A program made the position numbers and the translations under genes. Positions 1 through 12,240 of a stretch of 64,000 bases of DNA are shown here, piece after piece. Every line of letters begins with the position of its first letter. The stretch's first letter is position 1. The notes under the pieces are model-generated. The model had not been told where the DNA came from. It was given only the letters and a program-made list of their open reading frames with translations, and did not search any database. Origin of the DNA: Campylorhamphus procurvoides (taxonomy: Eukaryota; Chordata; Aves; Passeriformes; Dendrocolaptidae); assembly GCA_013396655.1 (NCBI GenBank), contig WBMV01006671.1, positions 434,001-498,000 on the forward strand, written 5' to 3'.

Positions 1-2194
1 GGCAGCAGGGTGTCCACTGCAGGCACCCAAGTCACAGTGTGCCCCTGGTGATGGAGCAAAGCCACTGGTCTTCCTGACACCTGATGCAAAGGAGCATCTC
101 TGGTTGGTGCTACCCCCCAAACAGACACTGCTGACCTCAGAGTTCTCCTTTGTAAAAAGCTGTCATAATTAGAATTTATTTTCCTTACCCAGCTCTCAGA
201 GTGAGACCTTTCACTGTTGCTACTTCTGATGTGACAGTGTTATGCTAATGGCTCACACTAAATCTGTCCATGGTCGTGGTCTGTCCCTCTCCAGATGCAG
301 TGGTCAAGTCCACTGCTTTGCTGTGCAGCCCTTGGAAGATCATTGCTTCAGGCCAGGAGACCCCAAAAGTGGGAGGCCCAGAAGAGTCCTGTAAGGGGGA
401 TTATGCCCTGTAAATTAAAATCCAGTTGGTATTTTGATCCAAACACCGGGAATTGGGGCAGAGTTGTGGCTGGGAAGCATGGTGTACATGAGGAATTTGG
501 CTGGAAGTGCTCAGGTCAGGTTGGAGTCTCCCTGGTTTCCTTGCTTTGTGGCATGAGGAACACCGGCTGGGGTCCTGTGGGAAAGACAAACCCAGCAGGG
601 AGCTGGGCATGAGCCCCTGCAGCAGGGACCCTCCCTTAGAGGCAGCAGAGCTCAGCACCCGCAGCATCATCCCCCTGCCCCATTTCTACCTGCCCTGGTT
701 GCAGGATTGCATGTTGGGCTTGTCACGCCCAGAGAAATGGAGTTTTTTTTCTCCTTAATCTGGCACGAAATGCTTGCAGAGCTGGGGTAGGTTTCCCTGC
801 TGCGGGCTTTCCGGATCTGCCGGATGGGCCCCCGGGGCACTGCAAACGCTGCGCCCTGACTTCAGCCTTAATGCACTGCAGATGTGATTATCCCAACGCA
901 GCGCAGCTCCTGCCGCACCCCATTGCCGATGGGCTTCGCGATACAAACCGGCTTCCTCTGGGTGCAGGTACCCACGTCACCCGTGGCAGGGCGGGACTGC
1001 CACCGTGAGCCTTTCCTCTGCCTGCAGGTGCTGTGAGCTGCTCTGCAAGTCCGAATTTCCCCGCATCTCTCCACCCCTCTTAGTGCCTTCTGTTTTCGTA
1101 GGGATTATAGAGTACATCTTTGCATCAGGCTTCTTGAAAGCAAATCTCAGGGTCTTCTGTTTGCAAAGCCCTGGGATTGAAGGAGGGATGGTTGTGATCC
1201 CAGACAGTGGCAACAGCCTGGCACGATCCCTGGGGAAATGAGCCTTGACAAGGGCACAGCAGGTTCCTGGGGGTGCAGCCCAAAGGGCTCAGCAAAGTCA
1301 GGCAAGAAATAAGGGCAGACTAGGATAAAAAAGCAAATGGAGGGAATAATGTGGTGATTTATCATCTTGGGAAAGGCAACCACCGAGGCCGATCATTTTC
1401 TCTGAGTTGCTCTGTTTGAGTTTTGATGGTGCACTTGAACAAGAAGCTGGTGTGCGCTGAGGGCACTGGGAGCTGCACTGTGTGGGGACAGGGGAAGGAA
1501 GAGTCATTCCAGATGCACATTTTGACAAAGGATGCTGTTAACTTATTTTTTTTCTCCTCCAAACAACACTCGAAGGTGAAAAACAGGTCCTTCCGCTGAC
1601 ACCTGGCAAATGCCTGGATGCCTAGCCCAGCATCCGCTCCGGGCCGGAGGGGATGACCAGGTGTGCATGAAATGATTCCTGCCGTGTCCTCTGTGGGTGG
1701 CAAAGCTCGGTGAGGACCAGCTGGTGCGGCTGCTCCAGGGCTGCAAGAGGCAGCAGCATCGTGCCTGCCCCACGGAGCCACGGCCGCGGGTCTGGCCGTG
1801 TGCGACAGCAGACGGGGCAGGAGGATGTCCCTCCGACGTGCCTCGCCACTGCATGGACACCTCTCACATTTGCAGGGAGCGAGGGAGCTCTTCCAGCGGC
1901 ACATCCGTGAGAGCGTGCTGCCATCTCTTGGCTATGCAAATCAGGAGGCACAACCGAGTTACAGCGCGTCCCTTGCCTGGGAAAATGTCCCTTATGCACT
2001 ACTCTTCTGCTCTGTGCGGTTTAACACTGTGTGGTCATTACCGTGTGTTATTCCCTTTACCCTGTGAAGTGACCCTGGGTGCGAGGGGAGAGCCCTGACC
2101 GATGCTCAGCACTTGCCCAGGGTGTCACCACTGTGGCACCTGATGGCCCAAGCTGAGCATCCAAGAGAGCACACCGTGTAGTGGGACACCAGCA

Positions 2195-2420
2195 GCCCTT
2201 TCTTCCAAACAGCATAATCAAGTGGCTATTTTTAGTGTTTGAACCCAACATAGATAAAGACTTTCTGCCAATTTTAAAATTAATTATTGAAAGCAATGTA
2301 AAGTCTCAGGCTTATTTGTTTGCTTCAGTGGCACACTGCTGTATCTGGAGCCACATAATTAGCACTTTCCTGGACTTAAAAATGGAGTTTACAGCCAGCG
2401 AACAAGTAAGCGTGCTACTT
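2195..2420. promoter_or_regulatory. Candidate conserved non-coding element with MEF2 site
   Basis: This AT-rich, non-repetitive block has no maintained reading frame. It contains an exact MEF2 consensus, CTATTTTTAG, at 2226-2235, and several TAAT homeodomain cores (for example in TTAATTATTG and CATAATTAGC). Its texture is that of a vertebrate distant enhancer. No conservation data are available to me, so this is inference from composition and motifs. Confidence 0.25.
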
Positions 2421-2567
2421 TATATGTAGTATTTGGTCTGTGTGTATGGCCCAGGGTTGAATGGTGACTATTACCGCTAGGCACAACAGATTTCAGAAGT
2501 GAACTTCAGAAAATAGAATATCTGATCCTTCTCTGACAAGCACCATCCAGAGCTAAGCATGACTCAC

Positions 2568-2586
2568 TCCATCCATCCATCCATCA
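2568..2586. repeat. (CATC)n simple repeat
   Basis: A short tetranucleotide microsatellite of about four and a half near-perfect CATC copies in otherwise non-repetitive DNA. Confidence 0.9.
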
Positions 2587-3907
2587 CCACAAAATCCACC
2601 AGTGTGATTTCTTTCAGAGCAAACGGGTTATGCTCTGACAGCTCCAGGCTACCAGCAGCTGCAGAGGTTATTTGTTGGAATGGCAGCCTTTCTTTTTCGT
2701 ATGTGTGAGACCAAACAGCTCATCTGTGGCCTTTTGTCTTTGAAAAGGAAAATAGAAAATGGAAGGTATTGGAAAAATATAAGTGAATACTCATGGCTGC
2801 TGTGGCTGGATGTAGGAAATGTGACCTGACAGCTCACTTCCCACGCCAGGACGGAGTCGAGCTGCCACCCACGCTGCAAGTGGTATGTTCTGAGCCCCAC
2901 TGGGGTTGCTTTGTGCTGTGTGATCCCTTTTCCAGTCGGGAAACACCAACCACTGGCACTTGGTTCAGCTCCACCAATGATTTGGCTGCAGCTGCATGGT
3001 GCTGAGCTGAAATACCTCCTGGGGGCTCACCCTGAGTTAAACTCTTTTGGGGTGAAATGCTTTTGGGAGAGCAGCCCTGCCACAGTAGCCCTGATCAGCT
3101 ATCACGGGCAAGTGCTCTGTAAGTTGCCCCTATGCTTCCCATGGTGATAAAGCCAATGTTTGAGCAGCCGTGAAAAAAAGAAAGAAGAATTGCCTGGGGA
3201 GATTAGCTGGTCAAAGTGGGCCAGGTATTTTGTTGGTGCAGATGTGATCCATTTGAGTGTGGTGTCTCTGACAGTGATGTAAGCTGCTTTCCCAAATATA
3301 AGGCTCTCTATAAATCAATTTTCCAATATTGAAAAATAAATTTCAGTGATGCTGCACTGAAAGAAAAGGAGGGGCGGGGGGGACGTGACGGGGACCCGCT
3401 CTGAGCTAATAGCCCATTGCTGAGACTGTGAATGTTGAATTGGCGCATTTCAGGCTGTTTTTCTTGCCTGTGCCCAAATCAACAGCGGTGAGTCATCACG
3501 GCAGACGGTATCAGCTGCCATGGTGCTCGCAGCGGTTCACAGCGCAGCCTGCCCAACCTGCTGCTTTCCTCTGCTGCTGACAGGAGCGACACTCTGAGCC
3601 CAGCCATCCTCGACACCAGACAATGATCGCTTGATGGAAATGTGGTTTCAGAAGTCAGAGACCCTCCATTTTATTTTCAATACCAAAAGAAGCAGTGCCC
3701 TGCTCCTGCGCTGGGATGGGAGACAGTGGGAGATTGAGCAGAGCCCAGGACATTGGATGAGGAAATGGGAGCCTGGCACCACGGTGTCCTGGTCCATATG
3801 AACTCAAGACACCTCCTGGCATGTCCTCGGATCCGTGGCTGGGGCCACCCACTTGCACAGAGCTGGTGGAAGGTTCGTGGGGTCCAACTCCTTGCTTCGG
3901 CAAAGGG

Positions 3908-4054
3908 GGAGTCCCCATCCCCAGAGGTATTATAAAGAAAGTAGATGTGGCACTTAGAGACAGGATTTTCTGGTGAACTTGGAAGTGCTGGGTTAACAGT
4001 TGGACTAAATAATCTTAAAAGGTCTTTTCCAACTTCAAAGATTCTATGATTCCA
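3908..4054 (+). mobile_element. CR1 LINE 3' fragment, plus orientation
   Basis: The block follows the 3' untranslated end of avian CR1: a GTAGATGTGGCACTTAG segment, then a GTGCTGGGTTAA..GTTGGACT segment, then GGTCTTTTCCAAC, ending in ATTCTATGATTCC. The last is the degenerate ATTCTATG terminal repeat typical of CR1. Only the 3' tail is present, as with most 5'-truncated CR1 copies, and no reverse transcriptase frame remains. Sequence decay suggests an old insertion. The left edge is approximate. Confidence 0.85.
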
Positions 4055-5326
4055 CAATCAGTGCTCAGGGCTCACCATGGCCCTGCAGGCAGCAGGCACC
4101 ATTCAGCACCTGCTCTGCCCAATCCACCACTGCCCAGCCCCAAATCCCCTGACCGGTGACTGCAGGAGGTGCTTGGCAGGGCAGAGTGGGCACCCTGGGG
4201 CAGTGCCAGGGCTGCAGGCATCTCTCTCCCAGGCCTGCACATGCACACTGCCAGTGCCCAGGGAACACCTGGATTTCTCCAGGACACGGGTTACACAGAG
4301 CAGCTCTTGCTGAGCAGCCTGATGTGATTTAGAAAGGAAGCAGAAAAGCCTCAGTACTTGTCATTTTCCAGGCTTGATCAGCACGGCTTAGCAAAAGGTC
4401 AGTCCGCGGCTGGAGCCGACAGACAGTCCTTGAGGGTACAGGTACGACCCATAACACCAGCAAAACCAGCAAATGATGGAACTTACTGGCAGGACTTGGT
4501 ATAACCGAGTTCACTCTCGTCACTACAGAGGAAAGTATTTCAATAGCTTCTCAAGGGCAGCAGATGCCCTTTTGCCTTTGTCATCACAGATCCTCTGCTT
4601 CTTGCTTTGGAATGCAAATGCGGTTGAAGTTAAAGGAGCAGAGATTAGGCTGTTCGGTTCAGGCTTTGAGAAGACCAGCTTCCCTTCTGCCCGCAGCTTC
4701 CCTGCACACACAGCAGTGGGATGGGGGAAGCGTGAGCCTGCATAATCATTGTTTATCAGCGCATCAACCTGACCATCGCATTTCCCCCTTGAACACCAAC
4801 CTCACAGATATTAATCAACCAGCAGGCAGATTAGATTAATTGGATTTCTGGATCCAAAACTATGCTGATGTCCACTGATAGGAAATCACTCCAGAGCACA
4901 GGCAGTTAAAGAGAAAGGTGTTTCCCATTTGTTGCTCAAAGGAGATAAGGATGCACAATAAGAGGAGGCAGAGGAGACGACGCGGCAAGGCTGAATTAAC
5001 AAGGAGTTTGGTATGCTTTTGGTCTGAGGGTTACAACAGCCTCAGGAATTTGCTAATTAGCTGTGACAGATCATTATCTTACCAGCCAGTGAGTGAAATA
5101 GTAATTCAGTGTAAGCACACTTTTTTTTTTCCTTGCTACTTGGAAGCGTATTTGGCACTTTGGCATCTCCCTGTGCTGTTGTGATGCCGCCCAGGCTGCA
5201 GGTCATTGATCCCCCGGTCACAGAGGTACAACCACCCCCAGGTCCTGGGGGGACACTGGGACACTGCATGCAGCCTCACTGGTTGCTGCTGCAGGAAAGC
5301 AAAGCAGGACAAAACATGGGAACTTG
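4055..5326. other. Non-coding DNA between repeats; possible regulatory block
   Basis: No gene recognised. The part from about 4735 to 5110 is AT-rich and unique-looking. It carries SOX/FOX-like ATTGTTTATC near 4747 and homeodomain-like TTAGATTAATTGG near 4831-4843. It could be a distal regulatory element, but this rests only on motif content. Confidence 0.35.
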
Positions 5327-5470
5327 TGTTTGTTTTTTCTGTTTGTTTTTTGTGTATTTGGGGGGCTTTTTATGTTTGTTGTTTTGGTGGGTTTGTTTTG
5401 TGTTGTCAGTTACGGTTTTGTTTGTTTGGTTGGGGTTTTTTTGTTTGTTTTTCTAGGTTTTTTTTTCATC
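5327..5470. repeat. T/G-rich low-complexity tract
   Basis: About 140 bases made almost entirely of T and G, in irregular GTTTG and GTTTTT units and ending in a T run. Hydrophobic-looking reading frames across it are artefacts of this composition. Confidence 0.9.
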
Positions 5471-5639
5471 CAACAGGCCCCTGAATTAAATCTCAAGGAT
5501 GGGCCTGTTTAGAAAGGAATTTAGTTTTCAACTGCTTTCAGTCATGGAGGACCACATGTTTTGGTTAATATTGCATTAGTTTATGAGTACACTTTTGATT
5601 TTTGAAGAGGGCATGATAGATAAAGACCACAACTCCCAA

Positions 5640-6030
5640 CCTCTGTCTCTAGGTGTGGCAGGGGGATGCCCAAAGAAGGCTGTGACCACCATGGGAAGCC
5701 TGTGCTGGAACAGGTTTGTTGGCAGGACTTGTGACCCCACAGGTTACCCCCACTGGAGCAGTCTGTTCCTGAAGGATTGCATCCCATGGAAGGGATCCAG
5801 GGTGGAATAGTCTATTCCTGAAGGACTGCACCCTGTGGTGCTGTAGCAGTTCATTAAAAACTGTGGCCATGGGAAGGACTCACATTGGAGAAGTTCCTGT
5901 GGGAACTTTTTATCTTGTTTGGGAGGGACCTCATTCTGGAGCAAGAAAGAGTGAGTAGTCCTGCCCCTGAAGAAGGAGCAGGAGGAGGTGCTCCAAGCAC
6001 CAGAGCAGAGATGCCTTCATGTTCTGAGGA
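5640..6030 (+). repeat. Avian dispersed repeat with internal tandem units, degraded
   Basis: The block shows imperfect tandem units of about 40-50 bp. GGAGCAGTCTGTTCCTGAAG at 5755 recurs as GGAATAGTCTATTCCTGAAG at 5804, with looser copies after 5840. It continues into a purine-rich segment, GTCCTGCCCCTGAAGAAGGAG near 5958. I recall this pattern from a high-copy repeat of bird genomes, probably long-terminal-repeat derived, but I cannot confirm the family. No protein-coding remnant is visible. The copy is diverged and its borders are approximate. Confidence 0.5.
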
Positions 6031-6654
6031 GCCTGGCGAGGCAGGCTGTGTCTCTGCAGCCTGTGGGGAGCACAGTGGGAATTGTTACAGACATGATATA
6101 GCAGGAACCTCTTGCTGCAGCCAGGCTGGGGACAAGGGGAGGAGCTCAGTGTGATGTTAAACCCCATAACCTGGCCCAAAGGGACCGGGCTGGATATCAT
6201 GCGCTGCTTTCCCCTTACATACAGCATGGGGAGTTTTCAGCTGAAGAAGCTGAAACAATTGCTTTTGAATACATTCCAAAACTAATTTAATATGTGATGT
6301 CTGCTGGGACTGGGTGAGTCAGAGAGCTGTGATGGGACTCCGAATGTGCTGCAATTTATTTGTGCTGAAGTTTAAATAAGATTGATGGAGCTATAAAGAC
6401 ATTATTGAAGAGACTTTGTGGCGGAGCCTAGGGGGAAAAGGAAGCATAGCAACAGGCTCTTGATTCTGTAGCATCCTCCCACCTCCCTGTGGGGTTGTGG
6501 TAGTGGTGGGTCTTCTTCATTTGCTGGTTTGGGTCCGCAGGGAGCTGTGGGTGGCTGTAGGCTGCAGTGGATGCCTGAGACTTGTGAGAGTCACCAGAAC
6601 TCTTCAAGGAGATTTCCCAGGAGATGAGGGACAGCTTGTGGAGCTGTATCTAGC

Positions 6655-6982
6655 AGAATCACAGAATCGTTAGTGTTAGAAGGGACCTCTTGCGATCATC
6701 CAGTCCAACCCCCCTGCCAAGGCGGGGTTGCCTGAAGCAGGTGACACAGGAGCATGTCCAGATGGGTTTGGAATGTCTCCAGACAGAGAGACTTCATGAC
6801 CTTCCTGGGAAGTCTGTTCCAGTGCTCTGCTACCCTCAATGTTAAGAAATTCTTCCTCATGTTGAGGTGAAACTTCTTGTGGTTTATTTTATGTCCACTG
6901 CTCCTTGTCTCCTGTCACTGGGCACCACCAAAAAGAACCTGACACCATCCCCTTGGCACCCGCCTTTGAGATATTTATATGC
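6655..6982 (-). mobile_element. CR1 LINE 3' fragment, minus orientation
   Basis: Read on the + strand this opens with CAGAATCACAGAATCG, the reverse complement of the CR1 terminal repeat. It then follows the CR1 tail backwards: AGAAGGGACCTCTTGCGATC, CCAGTCCAACCCCCCTGCC, a CTTCATGACCTTCCTGGGAAG segment, and GAGATATTTATATGC. About 330 bp are retained, longer than the other CR1 fragments in the window. No coding part is preserved. Confidence 0.9.
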
Positions 6983-9819
6983 ATAAAGTTTAAGTCAGTT
7001 AAACATTGGCCCGGGTTTTCTGGTTTGATGGGAAATTTTGTCAGAAATTGGCCTTGAGGAAGAAGGTGTGCTAACCTGGTGAGGTCTGAGGCCAGCACAG
7101 TGGGGATAACTTCTCAGTGGTGCTGGTGCTTCTGCCCTGCCGTGAACCCCACCAGCAACCTCAGCAAGGCTGGAAGCCATTGACTGCCCATCTGCCACAA
7201 ATGCTTTTGAAAGAAGAGCAAAGGAAGTTGGATGGATGATTTAATAAACCTAGAAAGGGTTATTTGCTTTGCTTTCTTTTCAAAGATTAAGAAGCTCTTT
7301 CAAGTGTCTTGGGCTTCATTTATCACCTAGATATAGACCAGCACAGACAAGTACATTTATGGTCCAAAATATTTCTAAAGGTCTTCCTTTATACTTCACA
7401 GCTGCGAGGTATCAAACCCTCAACTCTTTTATGATGATTCATTCCAAGTAAATCATACAGAGGAGCAGCAAATACATGTGGAGCTGTGGAAGTCTGCAAC
7501 CACAGGCTGGGCATCCATGGGCATCCCCTGGCAGATCCACTTTCCCAGTGCCCAGCATGTTTGAGTGTCAGGGGTGGCCCAGGAAAGGTAATGACAAGTC
7601 CGCTGCAAAATGTTTACAGACCTCCTATTTTGGCTAAACCCCCTCCATTCAGGTTTGTAGAAAGGTTTAATGGCAGCTGCTGCCTTGAAGATTCCAATGT
7701 CACACATATGTGGCTGACACATATGGTGTTTCCCACTTACAAATCTCTTTCCAAATGTGCTGAAACCTCAGCTTCAGGGCAAGAGCAAGAAAGACTCGGG
7801 ATGCACCAGGATTTCCAGCTGGGATATTTCTATCATTGCTGGACAAAAAGTGCTGAAACAGAAAGCCTTTGGGTAATTCAGTCTCCCTCTGCAACTGGGT
7901 GTGTGTGTGAGTCACCAACGTGTTGACACGTACTCATTTTAGTAAAATCTGGTGTTTGTTTCACTGGTAGTGTTGATGTACAAAAGGCATTGAAATTAAG
8001 TGCTGCATGTTAAAGATCAGTTAGGTTTTACTCCCACTGAAAATGCCATTGGTATTTGGAAGAGAAGTGCACTTAAATCCCCCTTATGCTCACTGGGAAA
8101 TTTAGAAGCCATTTTCTTTGCACTGAACCTCAAACTTTGGTTTCTAGCTCTGCTCTTTCTCCATTTGAGTATGTTTTCGTGCACAGGAAGAAAAGCCTTG
8201 AAAAGAGAGAACAGATCGATGCCATCTAGGGCACTCCTGATGCTCTTTGGACCTTGCTCTCTTTTCCTTAGGCTTCTGTTCAGTAACCAAAGGAGCCAAT
8301 TCACATCATGTGTGCAGGCTGCAGGTGGAAACTCATTACCTGCCATGAGAGGTACATCCTGGGATCCTTAACAGCAACTTAAGGGGAGAAGAAAAAGCTC
8401 CATCCCAGGTACCTTCAACAGAAGTGTTGTGGGATCTGCTGCAGAGGTTTGGAGGGCTGGTCTCAGGGGCTTTGTGCTGCTTTATTAGAAAAAGAGATGA
8501 GGCAGGAGAATGTGTGATAGAAGTTATCAGGAGCACTAAGTTAAGCTTGTCCCAGTCCCCACGGGCATCCTTGTATGGGTGTCAGAGGGCCCTGCTGATT
8601 GCTGGGGTGCTTCCTTTGCTGGTTTGAGGCAGGGTACTCCTGCTGCTTACTTTCACTCAAGCAACTTTGTTTATCAGTTCCCTGTAGTCTTGGGTCACTG
8701 CTTTAAAAGAGAGTGGTAATTCAAGAAGTAAAACACATGTCTTTAGTGTGCTGTTTGAGGTCATCCTTAAATATGGGGTGGTACCTGCCTGGACTTTCCT
8801 GTTCCTGAGTTGGTGTTGCAAGGAGGTGAAGGAGGCTGTTGCTCAACGCCTGTGATTAATCAACCAACCCTCTCTGCTCCCAGCTCTTGTCAGGAGCGGG
8901 CTCCCCAAATCCCACTCCAGCCCTGCTGGAACTCAGGGTGCCCAGCATGGGACTCTGTGTGAGCAGACCTGGGCCAAAATATGCCTAGAGAAAGGGAGCT
9001 GGGGGACTCTTCTCACCCTGATAATTTTCCTGATGTGGCTAAGGGGGCTGGAGAGGGGCTGTGCACATGGAGGAAGGGTGTGCTCGAGAAATATCTTGTT
9101 GCCAAAAGAGAGGAGAGGTAGACAAAAGAGATGATTCTTGCACTGGATCGGTTCCCTGGTGTGGTTTGCAGTGTGCTTCCCAAAAAAAGGTGTAGTGGCC
9201 CAATTTGGGCATGACTGAGCTGGTGGAGAAAGGAGGCTCTGCCCCTGAGATGAAGGCAATGTGCTGGGGCCAAACAGGTAAAACACAGGGTCCCTTCCTG
9301 CCATTTCTTTCTCTTCTGGACTTGGAAATTCCAACACTGCTACATACAGTATAGGGGCACCTTTTCCTGTGTTTTGGTTTCTGTTCTCTGCCATCTCTGT
9401 GTGAGAACAGATGCAAACTGGGTTTGGTACAGAGCAGCTACAAAAGTGATTTCAGCAGCCAAGAACAACAAACTGGAGAGACACAGGGAGGCGTATGCTC
9501 TGCCTTGTGTTTGTACCAGAGTTGTAAATGTCATTTGTCATTTCCAATGGTGTGCGTGATTTTGTCAGTTTAATCAAATTGCTCCTTTTAACACTAGATT
9601 TGCCCAGGGGCTTCTTTCCATTCCTTCCTCTGCTAGGCAAGGATCCAACACGGGTGGGGAAGGGGCCAGGGATGTGCTGCTGGGGGCTGTGCCCAGCTTT
9701 GGGCTCAGGCTGGGGCTGGACACATGTGAGCAGTGTTTTGGGGACTGCCAGCAGTGCTGGTCCCTGGGGAGGCCTGGAGGAACTCACCTGGTCATCAAAG
9801 GCGTCTGCAGGGCAGGAGG

Positions 9820-9960
9820 GCAGCAATAAGGAACTTGACGTCACGGGCTACGGCTGCTCGGCTGTCTCGCCTGCTGGGGACTATTTTTAGCATTATCTCA
9901 AAAATGCCTCCTCGCCGGGTTTAGTTGCTTAGCAGCCACTGTGCTGGCGTGATCAGGATG
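9820..9960. promoter_or_regulatory. Candidate enhancer/promoter: full CRE plus MEF2 site
   Basis: A palindromic full cAMP-response element, TGACGTCA, lies at 9836-9843. An exact MEF2 consensus, CTATTTTTAG, follows at 9881-9890. The surrounding 120 bp contain a local cluster of CpGs, unusual for this flank. CREB/ATF and MEF2 sites together are typical of signal-responsive regulatory DNA. The target gene is unknown; SMG1 starts about 17 kb away and the next gene to the left is outside the window. Confidence 0.35.
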
Positions 9961-12202
9961 GGAGCAGGCGTTGTTAATGCACACGTGTGGAGATTTCCTT
10001 GCAGGTCCCTCCCAGCCACTGCCTGCAAATCATGCAGCTCTCAGACCTGCCCCAGAGCCTGATGTCCCCTGTGTGCAGCAGTGACAAACCCCTTAGCTCA
10101 GGGGGGTCTTGCGTCCCCTGTCCTGCACTCACCCCTCTGGCACAGCAGGGCCTTTCCCTCTGGGTTTGCTCTGTTTAGGAACAGGCACCAAAAAAGAGGC
10201 TTGGGCTCAAAATATACCTCTCTGGAAGTCCCCAGCCCACAGCCAAGGAAATGCAGTGCACTAAACCTTGGCAGGATGCTTTGTTTACTCTTTGGTGAGC
10301 CATTTTACTTCCAGATGATCTGTTTTCTCTGACAGATATAGAATTGTGTGTGTCTAAAGCTGCCTACCAGGATTTCTGATGTCTGAGAGGAGAATTACGT
10401 TTGTTGTAAAGTCAGTGACACCCTCAGTCATAATCAGGGCTCTTGGAAGACAAAGGGAATTGTTTTCTCAAATTCAGAAATTTGGTACTTAAATTATATC
10501 TGCTCAAGTTGATTAAATCAGATTGCTGAGCTACAGATTTACACTATAGTAAATACATTAAGCTGAGAAAAGATTTGTTTTCCATACCCTGACAGGCTCC
10601 TTTTAAAGCAGGAAGATCTTGAAATGAACGACTGCAGGTACAAATACAATACATAAACAGGACTTTTAGGGACTGGCATCCAAAATGGCAGGAGCCCAGG
10701 CTGATGTACAATTATAAGCATGTCCCAGCCACTGGCAAAATATCTGCACGTGAGACCATTGCAGCCTTTGACAGGCAGAGTATTGCAGCTCCTCCTAGCT
10801 AGATGGCAGGGATGGTCTTGCTCAGTGGTGGTGTTGGATGGTGCTGTTGGTGAGACAGAAGGTCTCTGTCAGGCACCGGGGCTGGAACACTGGTGGCAGG
10901 AGAGGGTTTCTGCTGTGTGTTGGAAGCTTCCCAGGAGGAATCCTGCAGCACCCTAACCAAGGATCAGATTCTTGCTCAAGGGAAGTGACCACTGAATACC
11001 ACCCTCTATTTAGTCTGGCTGCTGTGTGTTTTACACATCTGGAGCATCTCCACTCCCCTCCCTAGGCTGTGGACAGGGATAAGAGGTGTGAGCACTAGCT
11101 CCTGGTATGAAAGCCCTATGTGCATACCTGCACTCTTATTGATTTAATATAAAAGACAGAAAGCAAATATGAATTCAGCCTTATTTGCCAGCTTGGTCCC
11201 CAGATCATGCATTTTCAGAAAGCCATCCTACATCCTTCATATAACTGAGAGTTATGGGCCACCACTCTTGGTCAATGTCGGTCAAAAATTAAGTGGGGTG
11301 TGAGAGTGGACAGTCATGCATTTCCTGCAGGTGACGGTGACACTGAGGGCCTTCCCAGTAACTCATGCTATTACAAATACTTTGAGCAGAAGTAAAATAC
11401 AGTACTACACAGTAGAGGAGGTGTTTTGCTTTGGTTATGGTTGGCACCCTGGAGTAATGTTTAATCCCTTAAAGATTAAATGGCAATTCCTGAGCTACTG
11501 GAAGCTCAGCATTTCAGGAAAATCATTCCCTTAAAGAATGCTTGAGTGATGGAGCTATTCCCTCTCACTTTGTCCTGTTTAACTGATGTACAGTATAGGA
11601 TGTGGAACCAAAAAGTTATTTTTCCTAACAAACCCTGGGAGAGGTGGATCTGGCAGGCAACAGCAGCAATGACCTGAGAATCCTGTCCAAAGCAGGGAAA
11701 TGCAGGTGTGTATTTCTGCCACGATCCCAAAAAGGCAATGAAAAATCAAGTGCTGCTGTGTCTCTGCTCCCAGTCCTCTGCAATTACAGCCAGCTTGTTT
11801 TCCCTGTCTGGCACGTGTCCTGGCTGAATCAACCCAGCCTGCGCCCGACTGTCTGCACAGGCATGCCCCGAGGTGATGCTGGAAAGGTTATTCCTTGGCT
11901 TTTTCTCCTGTTAGTCACATTAGTGCTTGTGCCCATATTGATTATTTTCCGACATTGTGCAATGCTAAAGCAGGTAAAGCCCCTCCGCCCCCGTGAGGCA
12001 GTGGGAGAACAGGTTTGTGTGCTTTTCTTCAAAACAACTAAAACTATAAACCTATGCATCTGCCACCACAACCCCTCGCTGGGCCTTTGGAGTGTTTAAT
12101 GAAACACCTTCTGCATTCCAATTCCAGATGCCTCTCCCTCTGCCACCTGCTGCCAGCTGCTGTTCACCTGGGCTTTGCTGCAGTTGGGTCTAGCCCTTGG
12201 GG

Positions 12203-12240
12203 TTTTTTCTATTTTTATTTCTATTTCCATTTTTTCTATT
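12203..12240. repeat. Pyrimidine/T-rich tract of TTTCTATTT units
   Basis: Irregular T-rich units with interspersed CTA and CCA, followed immediately by an A-rich stretch. This is low-complexity sequence without other features. Confidence 0.8.

Larger units (their letters stand above)
1..3907. other. Left-flank non-coding DNA, no recognisable gene
   Basis: No reading frame here resembles a protein I know, and none is flanked by convincing splice sites in a consistent frame. The segments around 780-1020 and 1620-1920 are richer in GC and CpG than their surroundings. That raises the chance of long spurious frames, such as a 180-codon minus-strand frame at 1362-1904. A block at 2195-2420 looks like candidate regulatory DNA and is listed separately. 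Exons of an unrecognised or poorly conserved transcript cannot be ruled out. Confidence 0.5.

Noticed and set aside
1362..1904. 180-codon minus-strand frame near the left edge
   Set aside because: It lies in GC-richer DNA where stops are rare, overlaps competing frames on both strands, and its Pro/Ala/Arg-rich residues are typical of GC-driven spurious frames.
5206..5512. Very hydrophobic plus-strand frames (Phe/Cys/Val-rich)
   Set aside because: Pure translation artefact of the T/G low-complexity tract at 5327-5470.
8933..9394. 153-codon minus-strand frame
   Set aside because: No recognisable motif, several overlapping frames of similar length, and no flanking splice signals in a consistent phase.
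11644..12099. 151-codon plus-strand frame with a hydrophobic membrane-like segment
   Set aside because: The hydrophobic run comes from a T-rich stretch. Nothing else resembles a protein, and no promoter or splice context is visible.
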